From assembly GCA_949775045.1 (NCBI GenBank), contig OX459107.1, positions 11,745,250-11,809,249 of the forward strand: a stretch of 64,000 nt of DNA, given 5' to 3'. Positions within the stretch are counted from its first letter, which is position 1. Every line of letters begins with the position of its first letter. The notes beneath the pieces were generated by a model, which was given only the letters and a program-made list of their open reading frames with translations, searched no databases and was not told the DNA's origin. This DNA comes from Metridium senile. Its lineage: Eukaryota > Cnidaria > Anthozoa > Actiniaria > Metridiidae. A program made the position numbers and the translations under genes. Below, piece after piece: positions 1-13,100 of the stretch.

Positions 1-243
1 CTACTGACAGCCTACCAACCACCTACTGACAGCCTACCAACAACCTACTGACAGCTTACCAACAACCTACTGACAGCCTACCAACAACCTACTGACAGCC
101 TACCAACAACCTATTGACAGCCTACCAACAACCTTCTGACAGCCTATCAACAACCTACTGACAGCCTACCAACAACCTACCAACAGTCTACCAACAACCT
201 ACTGACAGCCTACCAACAACCTACTGACAGCCTACCAACAACC
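1..243. repeat. 22-bp minisatellite at the left edge
   Basis: About eleven tandem copies of a 22-bp unit beginning CTACTGACAGCCTACC, with a few substitutions and one shortened unit near 175-195. The array starts at base 1, so it probably continues to the left. It lies downstream of the last visible HECTD2 exon, presumably in an intron of that gene. No coding role is seen. Confidence 0.95.
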
Positions 244-1139
244 ATGTAATGTCAGTTTAACATGCAAGTCATACCTGCAACAATATTGTTAGTGCTCTCA
301 AATCATCTGTAGTTTTTTGTCTATAAAAAAAATTATAGAAGATTAGCTTGAATGATTGATTGTAGTTTTTGTTTTAGGATAATATATAAAGTTTGTTGTG
401 CATACTTTTTCATGTCCTGCAACAGCCCATTGATAATGGATTTTAGAACAGCTTTTTGGACTTCTTGGGGCTGCAATAGTATATGTTTTGGTAAGAAATT
501 GTGTTAACTACATACCAATTTACATCAAATTATTATTATTTACTAACTGTTTCTAATAGGCAAAAATATGGTGATGTGAACTTTAATAAACAGTAAATAA
601 ATATACAGTAAATATACAGAATGATGTCACACAAATCATTTCATTCCCATATACAAATGTCAAGCTTACAATCTCCCTGGCCTACTCTGTCTTCCATGCC
701 ATGCAATATCAATTAGAATAGATGACCCTCATGGCTGCCACCAAATTATCACAATATTTTATTATTGCTGTTTTAAGAAAACATATGATAGGCATTCACA
801 ATAAAAATAACTTGTGAAAGTTTGAGAAAAAGTTGAGTAAATTTGCAAGCAGCTATATGAATTGGAATAATTAGATAAACACCAAAACGAGGCAACAAAG
901 GCTGTGGCAGAAAATCTATTGTTTTGGTCGAGTGGGACTGGGCACTAGTCATTTTCAAGACTCCTCTTTATCATTTTTGGTTTGTTTGAAACTTAAAAAC
1001 TTAGAAAAAGCTTATATTGGCTTGCTAATTCTCGCTCATGGCACACAAATTTTCTTGAACAAGATGTGTGTGAGTATGATGCGCATAGCAAGTATCAGGA
1101 ACTACTTTAATATGGACAGCAATGTTTGTTCACACTTAC

Positions 1140-3530
1140 AAGTGTAAGGACAATGTCATATGTGATCCTAACAAAGTCATAATCAATGAAACTCCCATCT
1201 TGATCTTCCTTGCTAAGGCAGTTGTCTTTTTTCTGGAAACAATTAAACCAAAACAATAAAGTTTTTTAACAATCAGCAAATTATTGAATAAGTAATGATA
1301 TGAAAAACTATGCAGAGTAAGGAGAGTGTTGTCTGTACAATGGATAGCCTCCAGGTAGGTCTTGAATACAGATTGTTTGACTGTTAGTTTTTTATGGTCA
1401 CCAGCAATTTACCACCAATGTCATTGCTACACGCCATCAGACAAAAGATACCAATACTCTTCCGTCAATCAAACACAATTTGTCTAGACAACTAATTACT
1501 TGAACTGTAAACAACGGTGGAAGTGAACATAAAATAGGTAGAAATGTTATTTTTAATAAAAAATTAAGCCAATAAAAAACAATAGTCTTATTGAACTCAT
1601 TTAATTTGAGTGGTCTGATACCTAAAATATATCTTTAGGACTGGGAAAAAAACGTTTTTTTCATTTCAGGTATCAGGATACAAAATGGACCGCTATGTGC
1701 GCTAATTCAAATTAAGCATACTCTTTTCGTCTTAACTCAGTAAAAGTATATATTTTCTGAAAGCTGAATAAATGTAGTTTTCCGTAGTGAAGTTTGATTT
1801 TAATGAGTTTGATTCAGACATTATTAGCCAAGAAATGAAATTTGATCGTACCTTATTCAAAATGTTTGATGTCAAGAAATATGCACTCTATGATGCTTAA
1901 GGTATCAGGACTGGTTATGGACAACTCTCTGCTCAAATTATTTTTCTTCTTCTATAAGTTAGGTTGTGATATTATCGAACATATTCTTTTAAATAAATGC
2001 CGTTTTTACTTTCCAATTTTGCTAAATTGCTGATGATAAAATTTGTGACCAAAATTTGACCGGAACTATCATGTCAACAGCTTATTAGCAATCTGTCATT
2101 GAAAGCTGGTTGCCAGGCAACAATATGAGCCCCATTTGATTTCATACTTGAATCGTCTCTGGCGTGTTTACTCACAAAATCAAAAATCGAACAACTTTAT
2201 ATAATCTCTGTCATATTCATGGTGTAGATTCTCGTATAGTCCATTAAGATTCTTTAATGGCTTATCGAAAGCGAAGATTGTCTTCTTTGTTATCGCCAAA
2301 ACCAAAGAAACAGTTCCCGCTCAAACAACGAAAATCTCTCTCAGAAAGCGATCGAGGCTCTTATTATGCCCAGGAAACACAAAGGTCAGAGGAACCTACA
2401 CAAAGACCTTGTAGTGCACATTGTAGTTAAGTGCTTGCTTCGAGGTTTTCTAAAAACACTTCGCCATCAAATCTAGAAGTTAGAACGTCAAATCTCCAGT
2501 ATTCACTCGGAAGTAATCGGTAAAAGTAGCATTGTTATCTGTGCGTTGTTACAAAGGAATTGACATTAAAATACGATCACAATTACCCCAATTCCCTCAT
2601 TTGTTGAATTTGTAATTTGTAAATTTTCGATCAAAGGAAAAATCATTTTAATTTTTTTTTGCATTGTAATAAAAGATTACAATATTATCTTTCCGAAGAT
2701 ACCAAAAACATAATTTTGTCAAAAGAGGTCGAAATTTGTATCCTGTCGTTCATGACTTGTTTGTAAAATGTCTAGACAAATTGTGTTTGATTGACGTCGG
2801 AAATGAATAGCCAACTGACTTCAATAGCTCTGTTGGGCAAATAGCAAGGAAATTGGTGGTAAACACTACAATATGATTGGTCAAGAAAAATTGATTGTTT
2901 TACTATTTCAATAAGATTGGTTAACTTATAAGATTGATGAACGTAGCCCATCAAGGTTGGAGTGTCTGCAGTGTGAATCTATTATAATTGTGTTTCCAGT
3001 CACAGCTATTTTAAAAACTGTTGAATACTAAATAGTGCATTCCAAGACCTAAGGGCATTGTGGGTTCATTAATTTGAGGTAAAAAAATAAATATACAGCG
3101 ATATTTACTCCTCATAACTAACTAGTATATTGTTTTGAATGGAATGCACTGCAGAGACTAAAATAACTTATTACTAATATCTGTTTTACTTTAAACATTA
3201 TTGAATGCCCCAGAATGCATTTTAATTCTTGGAACACATTATTCAGTATGCAGTATTTAGCATTCTATGTTTTTTGAATAACTATAATAACACCACGATA
3301 AATACCTTGAATACAGCATTTATACCACAGAATGAATCAAATGTACATGTTAGAAATGCTTGTATAGACTTGTAGTCGCCAGATGCTTTGGCAGCTCGCC
3401 AATCATTTCTGTAAAAGAAAAGTTATGCATGATGATTATAAGGCTCATAATTAGCATGCTTTCAAGAAATTAATAATTTATGAGAAATTTACAAAAGAAA
3501 TCATAATTGTGACCAATGTTGTAGATCTTA

Positions 3531-3573
<43 letters not shown>

Positions 3574-5806
3574 TCTATATTTATATAAAGTGCTATATCT
3601 ATCAGACTCTATGAAAATGAATATATGTTTATAAAAAAATATATTGATATATGTTGTAGTTCAGGTTAAATATGATTTTGAACTAGTTCAATTTAATTTG
3701 AACCAGTACCATATCTATTGTACTGGTACAAGTTGTTTTGTACTAGTACAAATCGTGCAGTACTAGGTTTTGTATTTAATAGGATAGGATAGGGTTAGGT
3801 TTAGGATTAGGTTTAATTTATCCATTATTGGGAGTTTATGAATATAACAAAAGTCTAATGTGGAATTTTCATCATGGTATAGTGGGGTAGTCTCTGGACT
3901 AGCAAGAGATCCTGGTTCTATTCCCAGCCATGGTAAGAAAAAGTGGAAAAAAGCACAGGTAACGCAATTACATTAGTTCAATAGTTAGTATTAGGTATTA
4001 GGTATAGTAAGGCACATTAGCAAGTCAAGTGGGAACGGTAGGTAAGTGAGAGAGAGTAGGGGGGAGGTGTTTAAGTGAGATCAAAAGCAAAAGGAGGGAG
4101 TGGTAAGTAGGTTAGATCCCCTGTTTTATTTATGAGTCCCATAAATAAAATCCCTTTTAGAATGTCAGATTGTACCAGTTCAAGACTGTTTGTACTAGTA
4201 CAATAAATATTGTACTGGTTCAAAATAAATTGAACTGGTTTAAAATCATATTGAACCATATATAACATATATAACATACAGACTTTTATAAATAAAATCT
4301 TGATATAGCATCATCCTTATAGTAACATCAGCAACATTACTTTTGCCTGGGTTCAGACCATTTATTATGTGAAACATATTGCTTTAATTTTGTCCCTGAA
4401 GATATGATATGCTCGTCAGTTTGTCAGTTATCAATGGAATATTATAATTGAACAATTTTAATGAAAACGGGTCAACCTATGGGCATTACCGCATACTAGC
4501 GTAATTGTCTTTATTCTAGAAAGACAAAAAGATTGTGAAAAAACTAGCATGGAACATCAAAATATGTAATCAATAATTCATTCATAATATGTTGATGTCA
4601 TATTTAAAAATATCAAATCTTTACAAGTGAATTTTTATATATTGCCAAGCTTTTTTATATTATTATCATATTGGAAGTATATATCAACCCCCAAAGCATT
4701 AATTTATTACAATTAATTTGAATGTCTGCTAGAACAGTCTGCTTACACTAATATAAGTCAGCAGAAAATAATTATCTTTAGTATCCCATAGCAACCTATA
4801 CTAACTATACCTGACCCACAATAATTGATTTACCTATACAATAGAACTTTTATTCGCACGTACAGTAATATATAAATTGTCATTTACTTAATGTATGAGC
4901 TAAAGAAAATTTCTTCAAATGACATTCTAAAATCTTCAACGAATAATTTGAGTAAAAAACAAAGGTCTATAAAATAAATGCAAGTTACTGTAAATATAAA
5001 AAACATATCACACGATATTATTCAGAATAAAGTCTCATTCAAGAATTCTCAGTATTCTCACCTTAAGGAAAGAGCGTCTTGATATTTGGGAGGCTGGAAT
5101 TTCTTTTCATTCGGTGTTATATTATCAGGTGGAAGGGAAACAGACGGTCGAAGTTTCATTTTCTCAGGGATTTGCAACGACGCTCCTTGATTAATATCAT
5201 CTTTGCTCATTAGAGAAGGAGGTCTTTCTTTGCCTCTCTTAAGTAGTCCAGATTGTCTGGCCTCAGACGGAGAGGAAGTAATTGTTTTTTCCGAGTTAAT
5301 GTTGGTATTTTCTTCACAGTTGTTGACATCAGTGTTACAAGGGGTCAAGTTACGCGAAAACTTTGTTCGAGAACTTAAAAGAGATGGTGTTTTTCCAGGA
5401 CCAAATTGTTGCTCTTCATTACCTAGCCTGGGTAAATCTTTTTTGCCTCCAACAGCAGATGTTGATGGAGCAGTTAAATCGTCTGAAGACGAACGGCTAT
5501 TGCGACCAATGCTGACTTTGTCCTCTTCCTTCTGAGCGCCATGTTTGTCTGTTGAAGAATTCTTTTGCCTTGAACCGAAAAGATTGCTGAACCTACCACT
5601 TTTAGGCTTCTCTGAAGCACTCTTCTATAAGTAAAACGTACTATCAATACTCTTATCAATAGATATGTATATTTTTCATAAAGTGGGTTAAAATTAGTTG
5701 TGCTTACCACAGTAGCGATGCGAACTTCGTTTCTACTGTCTTCATTAGGGTTGAATAATGGGTTTTTAATCGGAGGTAACAAACGTTTTTGTCCACCTTT
5801 GAACAT
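1140..5806 (-). CDS. HECTD2: HECTD2-like E3 ubiquitin ligase, N-terminal part (partial)
   Basis: HECT-family E3 ligases take ubiquitin from an E2 onto a C-terminal catalytic cysteine and pass it to substrates. Only the N-terminal part is here; the HECT domain lies off the left edge. Exons on the minus strand: 5806-5708 (ATG, starts MFKGGQKRLLPPI), 5624-5062, 3408-3306 and 1232-1140. All have GT-AG borders and compatible phases and give 286 residues. Exon 2 encodes a Ser/Lys-rich, low-complexity, probably disordered stretch of about 188 residues with a PPKY motif near its end. Exons 3-4 carry the recognisable part: SGDYKSIQAFLTCTFDSF, then INAVFKK, and FVRITYDIVLTL at the end. These match my recollection of the conserved block in vertebrate HECTD2 (GDWK..., TTFDSF, NAAFKK, VYDTLL). 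I saw no next exon between 1 and 1139. The symbol rests on this block only. Confidence 0.72.
1233..3305. other. HECTD2 intron 3, mostly featureless
   Basis: AT-rich intron between HECTD2 exons 3 and 4. Apart from the IR-A hairpin at its right end, I see no coding exon, RNA gene or tandem array. Short scattered ORFs have no splice support. Confidence 0.5.
3002..3276. mobile_element. IR-A hairpin element, copy 1
   Basis: The left end reads CAGCTATTTTAAAAA followed by a stretch containing AATAGTGCATTCCAAGACC. The right end carries the inverted, diverged counterpart. A second full copy lies at 31051-31300 and a solo end at about 9570-9617. No ORF is present, so it is MITE-like. Exact termini and target duplication are not resolved. 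Confidence 0.7.
3531..3573. repeat. (AAT)n microsatellite
   Basis: About fourteen uninterrupted AAT triplets in HECTD2 intron 2. A shorter (AAT)n run lies at about 33008-33031. Confidence 0.95.
3636..4268. mobile_element. Inverted-ended element with a tRNA-like SINE core, copy 1
   Basis: The ends are inverted: TTCAGGTTAAATATGATTTTG on the left faces ATCATATTGAACC on the right. Internal stretches repeat GTACTGGTACAA and TTGAACTAGTTCAA palindromes. The core holds a tRNA-like segment (3874-3933) and a GGTTAGG-type run at 3780-3815 resembling telomere repeats. A shorter copy lies in reverse orientation at 34676-34976. It fits a tRNA-derived SINE or a composite MITE. Confidence 0.65.
3874..3933 (+). 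repeat. tRNA-like segment (SINE head or tRNA pseudogene)
   Basis: The order of an A-box-like TGGTATAGTGG and a B-box-like GGTTCTATTCC resembles a pol III tRNA promoter. A mirror copy lies at 34697-34762. The B box has T-A where a functional tRNA has the invariant G-A, and no complete acceptor stem is evident. I therefore call it a tRNA-derived repeat, not a tRNA gene. Confidence 0.5.
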
Positions 5807-5960
5807 TTCAAGAGCTTAATGTACGAGAGCTACTATTTCAAGATACATGGAAGTACATTATAATATAAATACAGCAAGAAAAAGGTCGAGAAACGGTGTC
5901 AACAGACGTCCGCCATTGCTTCTTGTTTGTTAGTGATGCGTGACTATTTCCTACAAGCTG

Positions 5961-5994
5961 ATTGGTTCTTTCAATCATTCTTGGCCCTGATTGG
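5961..5994 (-). promoter_or_regulatory. Two CCAAT boxes upstream of HECTD2
   Basis: Two CCAATCAG-type boxes in minus-strand orientation (plus-strand ATTGG at 5961-5965 and 5990-5994) lie about 155-190 bp upstream of the HECTD2 ATG at 5806. Position and orientation fit an NF-Y-type proximal promoter. The transcription start is not determined. Confidence 0.45.
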
Positions 5995-6548
5995 CCATTC
6001 ACTTCTCTAGAATTTGTAGCAGGTGTACTCTAAATATTTGATAAGGCAACCGAAGATGTGTCTTTATAGGAAGTTGCTTTGCCGACAATTTGTGTTTATT
6101 TGGATTAGAGAAATTGATATCAAGATTCAATATCTTAATCCTTTTTTTTCCCAAATAAACAGAAGCTATGCTTTGAAAATATGTAACTATTTATTTGCAT
6201 ATTTTAAAAAAAAAACAAGCTGGGATTAACGGGGAGGGGGACCGTTTTTCCTACAATAATAAAATGTAAGTTAATTAACAAATATCTTAACCGGAATTGA
6301 TAGAATAAATATTCACCAGTAACTTCAAAACTCTGTATAGTCATTTGCTAATTTACCTAACCATTTTGGTGAAAATAAATATTTTTTTAGAAATTTATTG
6401 AAGCTTTTTCTTTTTTCTATTGAATATTTTTATCGTCTCCTAACACTAATTGTACTCTTTTATTTATGTTTCTTTTATATAATTTTATAATATATATATT
6501 ATATAAATTGTAATTTAACTTATTTTAGAATATTCTTTATTTTTTTTT

Positions 6549-7625
6549 GGGGGGGGGGACTGGTCATAAAGTATAGAGGGAAGGGGGGGGGCGGAAAATT
6601 CATAATTTCCCAATGAATGACTTTTATGCACAAAAATTGATGACCCTATTTATATATGTCGTGAGCATTGAATTAGACATTCAATTTTGAACATCATTTT
6701 ATACTATTATGAACCTATTTTAACACAAATCCAACTGCCAAGTATTTGATAATTTATAATTATAATATTGAAAATCACTAAATACTTTGCTATTTAGACT
6801 TATTATTTTAAAACAATCTCTATCTCTATTAGATACAGTACCTCCACAGTTCCTAATCCTCTTTCACAACATAATTTTTGACTACCTTTTACTGATCAGA
6901 ATCCTCAAAATATCTCCGGGTCATGTACGTTGTTGTTTCTCTTCCCGCTCTTGTGCCGGATGTGTGATTATCTTACAGCTCAACCAATTAGAATTAATCA
7001 TTTAGAAAAAAACACCAATTTATATTACAGTGCGAATCATTAAACCGTGGGCATCTAGAAATATTTTAAAAATCGTTTATTGTTCGTTGAACAATTTAGA
7101 ATCAACTATGTCACCACAAGAAGTTTGACTGATGTCTAGTATGATAAACATTTTGTAGTTAGAGTTGTTTGTGAGTTGTTCAACGAGCAATAAACGATTT
7201 CTAAAATATTTCTAGGTGCCCACGGTTTAATGATTTGCGCTGTAATGTACAGAATAAAACTGGAAAAGTATACATTTAAAATGGAAGCTGTTATTATTGT
7301 TTCACTTAGTATTTATCATAAGTAAAACCATGAATGTTTTGATATGTTTTATTTGTAGTGTAATAATTATATTTGCATTATTCTCTTGCTGTTGAAACTT
7401 ATTGGTAATATTATTAAAGGAAATCTGTTCAATGCACAAGTGTAGTTTTTCATCCTGTGTCTATTTATGCAGTTAATAAATTTAAAGCATTATTATTTAT
7501 GGCCCACCCCCAGCCCAGTGTATTGCTTAATTTTTGGCCCACCCCTTTTTTCATGCTCAATAAATATGGCCCACCCCCCCTCTTTTTCCGCCCCCCCCCC
7601 CCTATACTTTATGACCAGTCCCTTA
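6549..7625. mobile_element. Inverted-terminal-repeat element between HECTD2 and REC8
   Basis: A G-rich end containing GGACTGGTCATAAAGTATAG (6557-6576), then a G-run and CGGAAAA, faces its reverse complement at 7585-7622. The roughly 1 kb between them holds no convincing ORF and encloses a separate hairpin (7024-7249). It is probably a non-autonomous DNA element with a second element inserted. Confidence 0.55.
7024..7249. mobile_element. Nested hairpin element
   Basis: Arms of about 70 bp, left 7024-7096 and right 7177-7249, are near-perfect inverted copies sharing AATCATTAAACCGTGGGC and AATCGTTTATTG. The loop is about 80 bp. There is no ORF. It lies inside the 6549-7625 element. Confidence 0.8.
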
Positions 7626-7830
7626 CAGAATTTTATGAATTTTATATGAGTGAAGATTTTTCTTGTACCCCCGTGAGTGCTTTTTTTATTTCTACTCTTT
7701 TTAGCATCACAATGTCGTTTCATGGATGATTTATGGTATGCTCGTATGATAATTAAACTATGATCGTTTTTATAGGATATACAGTTTTTTTAATCAAAAC
7801 TTGATAAAGTTGCCATCGCGATCGATGAGA

Positions 7831-7893
7831 TTTCCCGTTCCCGCTTAAAAAATGTGTTTCGCGCCAAAATACTCAAATCTGCAATTTCATTGG
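7831..7893 (+). promoter_or_regulatory. E2F-type site and CCAAT box upstream of REC8
   Basis: TTTCGCGCC at 7857-7865 matches the E2F/DP consensus TTTSGCGC. A weaker TTCCCGC is at about 7838-7844, and an ATTGG (inverted CCAAT) follows at about 7888. They lie about 630 bp upstream of the REC8 ATG. A donor-like AAG|GTATGT at about 8030 and an acceptor-like TGTAG at about 8450 could define a 5' non-coding exon that would place the start of transcription near these sites. This is inference from motifs. Confidence 0.4.
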
Positions 7894-8495
7894 TTCCTTT
7901 AGAATGATTGACAATAAATCCTTTGGAAGCGCTTCTGGAAGTCTTGATCGAGCCAGTGCCGATCCTTACAATCTATATGCAAGCAAATCTCTTCGATAAG
8001 AAAATTGCAAGGCAATTGTTCTTTCAAGGTATGTCATTTGACATTTTGCCAAAACAGTGAAGTAAATTTGTGATGTAAATTTGTACAAAAAGTGTGTAAA
8101 AGTGAACATTTTCATTCAATGTAGCGTTTCACATCATTGTGAATTCTCAATTGATAGTAGAGTTATATGCTCTCTTTTTGACGTTTTGAATGTAAGTCAT
8201 TCAAAATAATGACGTTTTTGCTGTTGTTAAAAGATGTTTTGTCATTTCACTTTCATTGAAAAGTTTGTAAAGTTAATTAATTTGAAACCCGGCTCATGCT
8301 ATGACATCTTTTTAAAACCACTTTGAAAAATGTTATGTTGAAATTCAAATTGATTGTCTTTTTATAATGCAATCAGATATTTTTTTGTTCAATGAAAAAA
8401 ACCTTTCTATTAACTGAAGTAATCTTTTACATTTTGTTTTTTGATGTAGAGTAAATCGCAGAGTGCTCATTTGACAAAAAGTAAATTGAAGTACC

Positions 8496-9752
8496 ATGTT
8501 TTACGCTCATGATGTTTTGACGAAGAAAGGAAAACTTGGTATAATATGGTATGTATAGAAATTATTATCTTTGCAGAATATTATGAATCAATTTTTCTTT
8601 AAAAAAGTATTGTCTTTAAAGTTTACAAACTACTGGAGCACTGTTATTTTTCTTGGTAAAATAAATTATTTTACATTAGGACCGCTCCAGAATTTTGAGA
8701 CAGTAATTAATTTGATTTTTTTTTTACTTATTGTCGGATTTTCTATTTCTTTTTAATGTTTCTTATGTATTATAACATCAAATTCACTAGGATGTTAAAA
8801 TTCTCGAAATCCAGTCTTGTTTTAATAAGGTACCACGGGAAAGTGTAATTCTGGCCAATCGTTTTGCTCAAAAATAGTCATGTGGTACCAAAACGGCGGA
8901 ATTTTAAATGGACGTTACCATTCTATTGATTTGTTTAGTTACTTTCGGGAGATTATTTGTTACCAACCCAAAAAGTATTAATCTATTGTTCGTATTATTT
9001 GAAATTTTATTGATATTGTGATAGTACACGTGGATAGTAATGGTTACTCATAGCTGAGTCAAAACGGAAATATTACATCCCAAGGCCGAAATGCAATGCA
9101 CATCTTTAAATATTGATATGTTATTGTCGAAAAACAATTGTAGAGCTAAGGCCCGGAAAAACGGCTTCAACATTTGCTTCAACATCCGTTCAATTTTGTT
9201 GAATGGCAATGTTGAAGCCGTTTACCACCCCATTTCTACCGTTTTCCCCCCTACGTTCAACATCGTTCAATTGCAACAACCACCTCATTCTACAGCGTTC
9301 AACAAAATCGAACCAATGTTGTAGCTAATGTTGAAGTCGTTTGCCCGGGCCTTTAAATATCATTAACGTTGTCCAAGACAAGTAGAAATTAACACTAGAA
9401 CAATTGACACATGATTCTTTGTTTTCACCAGTATTAATTCCGATTGTATCTTTGTCATTTAGTGCATACTTAACTGAAAACAGTATACGAGTTCCATGAA
9501 AGCCAATAATTAGTGTTTTAATGTACAAGACCAGTTCCATTTTTTTTTACATTTTTCATTCCATTTCCATGGAATGCACTATTCAATATTCACAATTGAA
9601 CTTTTCTTGAAATAGATATACAGAAAAAGTTATGTATTTTAGGTTAGCTGCTACTTACAAAGGAAACAAAAGTAAATATCTCACAAGCAAAGACTTTAAA
9701 AAGGTCAACATTATCAAGGCATGGTAAGTGTCATGATTGTCTGATTGGTTGT

Positions 9753-9787
<35 letters not shown>

Positions 9788-9844
9788 TCTGATTGATTGA
9801 TTGATTGATTGACTGATTGATTGATTGGTTGATTGATTGATTGG

Positions 9845-9876
<32 letters not shown>

Positions 9877-10097
9877 CTGATTGATTGATTGATTGGTTGA
9901 TTGATTGATTGACTGATTGGTTGATTGGTTGATTGATTGATTGGTTGATTGTCTGATTGGTTGATTGGTTGATTGGTTGATTGATTGATTGGTTGATTGA
10001 TTGATTGTCTGATTGGTTGATTGATTGATTGATTGTCTGATTGGTTGATTGATTGTCTGATTGGTTGATTGATTGATTGGTTGATTGATTGATTGTC

Positions 10098-10128
<31 letters not shown>

Positions 10129-13100
10129 CTGATTGGTTGATTGATTGTCTGATTGGTTGATTGTCTGATTGGTTGATTGTCTGATTGGTTGATTGTCTGA
10201 TTGGTTGATTGTCTGATTGGTTGATTGTCTGATTGGTTGATTGTCTGATTGGTTGATTGTCTGATTGGTTGATTGGTTGATTGTCTGATTGGTTGATTGG
10301 TTGATTGTCTGATTGGTTGATTGTCTGATTGGTTGATTGTCTGATTGGTTGATTGTCTGATTGGTTGATTGTCTGATTGGTTGATTGGTTGATTGGTTGA
10401 TTGTCTGATTGGTTGATTGTCTGATTGGTTGATTGTCTGATTGGTTGATTGGTTGATTGTCTGATTGTCTGATTGGTTGATTGTCTGATTGGTTGATTGT
10501 CTGATTGGTTGATTGTCTGATTGGTTGATTGTCTGATTGTCTGATTGGTTGATTGTCTGATTGGTTGATTGTCTGATTGGTTGATTGTCTGATTGGTTGA
10601 TTGGTTGATTGGTTGATTGTCTGATTGGTTGATTGTCTGATTGGTTGATTGTCTGATTGGTTGATTGGTTGATTGTCTGATTGTCTGATTGGTTGATTGT
10701 CTGATTGGTTGATTGTCTGATTGGTTGATTGTCTGATTGGTTGATTGTCTGATTGTCTGATTGGTTGATTGTTTGATTGGTTGGTTGTCTGACTGATTGG
10801 TTGGTTGATTGATTGATTGATTGATTGACTGGTTGGTTGATTGATTAGTTGATTGATTAATTGATTGCTTGGTTGATTTCTAGGTTTGTTGATTGATTGA
10901 CTTAATATTTTAGTTATTCTTTAACCCATTCATTTTCCATCCGTTCATTCATTCATTATATTTTAGTTATTCATTTATTTTATTCATTTTACATCCATTG
11001 ATTCATTTATTATTTATTTTGTTATTCATTAATTCATTTATATTCCATCCATCCATTCATTCATTGATTAATTTATTGTTATTTCAGTTATACTTTAATC
11101 TGATTCATTCATTTTCCATCCATACGATCATTCGGTCATTGTTTTTTTACTTATTCATTCATTAACATTTTCCATCATTCGATCATTTATTAAAATTACT
11201 GATTGGTGGTTCTAGTGAATACATCATTAATCCAAGACTACCCTTCGCTCTTCGTCTGTCATCCACACTGATGGTTGGATTGGTACGGGTTTATAATGAA
11301 CAAACCAGAATTGTACTCAGTAAGTACCTATATCTCCAACCTCGTTCCCAGGGCTCTCTCTCTTTTGGGGCGGGAACGAGGTTTGCATATCTCAAGAAAG
11401 TTGACGACGGGTGAATGGCGAACGGCGATTGCACGACCGAAAGGAATTGTGGCTACTTATATAACATATCCTAATGTTTTTTTTCTGAATTAATAAGCAC
11501 AGTTTCGTTAATTGGAGCTCTTTTTTACTATTTGGGGCTGGAATTGAGCTGTAAATTCATTTTACCCACAGTACCCTTCGGTCGTGCAATCGCTGTTCGC
11601 CATTCACCGTTCACTCCGTCAACCATTTTGGAAAAAAGTGTTTACTTTTATTGAGTGGTTCAAACCTGCAGATAATCAGTCTTACTTAGACAATAACTAA
11701 ATAGATAGAGTTGTTCTCATTTACCCGTGAAACAAAGTGTATAAGGTGCAGAGTAATACACTAGAGTGATTTTCATTTGACCGTGAAAGAAAAACAACTA
11801 TTTAGCTCGTACTTGTTGGTAAAGAACAAAAGAAAACAATAGATTCAGAGTGTTGTAACAACTATTAGTTTGCCAATTCTTTCACGGTCATATGAAAATC
11901 ACTCTAATGAGCGTTCCACGGGTTAATAAGAAGTGTTAATTAAACAATAGAATAAGCATAAAATTGCACTAAATAGTACTACTTATGTTTCACGGATACA
12001 CTGTTGCCATCAAGTATTTCGCTCTGAAAATAGTTAGCAATTGTTACACGGATATTTTTGTGTGTACTCTTTTTGGGGCGATACTTGACCCATTTGAAAC
12101 ATCGTTTAGGATTGGTTAAAAAAAAAACAATAGAGCCTTTCCAAACAATTGCTCTAAACCTAACCAAACAATAGCGGTGCTGTATTAGGGGGCAACCAAA
12201 ACGCAGCTTACGACCGGTAAAGTCTGACAGTCTTTTTATGGATATTTCTATTTCCATATCTTTATCAGTTGAAGCAAATGAGATGATGAAAGCAGTGAAG
12301 GCTGCCATCACAGAACAGAAAATCGCTGCAGACCTAAAACTAAAACAACCAGAACAACGGTACGTCTCTCGTGCTTGTATTTAATATTAATTTTTGACAA
12401 ACATAGACCTTCTGCGAAACTTTGTAGCCGCGCCCGCTCAAAATATGAAAACGAGGCTTATTATGTAAACATCCCTCGCTCGTCGGCTCGCTTTTCGCAA
12501 AGTTACAAAGTCTTTCTCGTCGTGTTTTCACAAGTTTTTTAGTCGTATTTTTCAATTTAGAAATCGTTTTCACCTTAATTAGTCTCGTTAATATTACAAT
12601 TCTAGTTATAGATAGTCGTATTTCAATTTTGAGAAGTTTTCGTGCACTTTTTGAGCTCAGTGAGTGCCAACTACAAGCCGGCGAAAGTCACAATTATGGA
12701 GGAGAAAACCGACTCAAAGCCAGGTAAGTCAACATTTTTCGACTAAAATGAGTAACTACATCATTTTTACCGCTTTCTAGGACATAAGGGAAGGACTTTT
12801 CGATATTTGATTGGGGAATAGGCAATTCTAAGTTTGCTAGATAATTTTTTGCTGTCCTCAAGTCTTGCACGATATTTATTTACAAACTCACTCGATATAC
12901 TTTTTGCAGTAGTTGACTTTGCACGATATTTTTTATGTTTTTTTATGGGATTTAACACAACCAACCATCAATTTTATAAAAAGTTCCTTCCATAAGTGAC
13001 ATTTACTAGTTTTATTTATGTAATTTTGTTGACATTTGCATGCTTAATTAGCATCGCTACAATATAAATTGAGTATTGTTACACGAAAAAGCAGCCATTG

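Noticed and set aside
1..243. CRISPR-like array
   Set aside because: Repeats are contiguous 22-bp units without unique spacers, in an animal genome.
3874..3933. Functional tRNA gene
   Set aside because: The B box is degenerate, no full cloverleaf stems are evident, and a second copy sits in the same repeat context, so it is SINE-like.
12767..12964. 65-codon basic ORF in the palindrome arm (and its mirror at 14340-14537)
   Set aside because: It falls in the intron of the THAP gene on the opposite strand and is duplicated only because the arm is; no family features.
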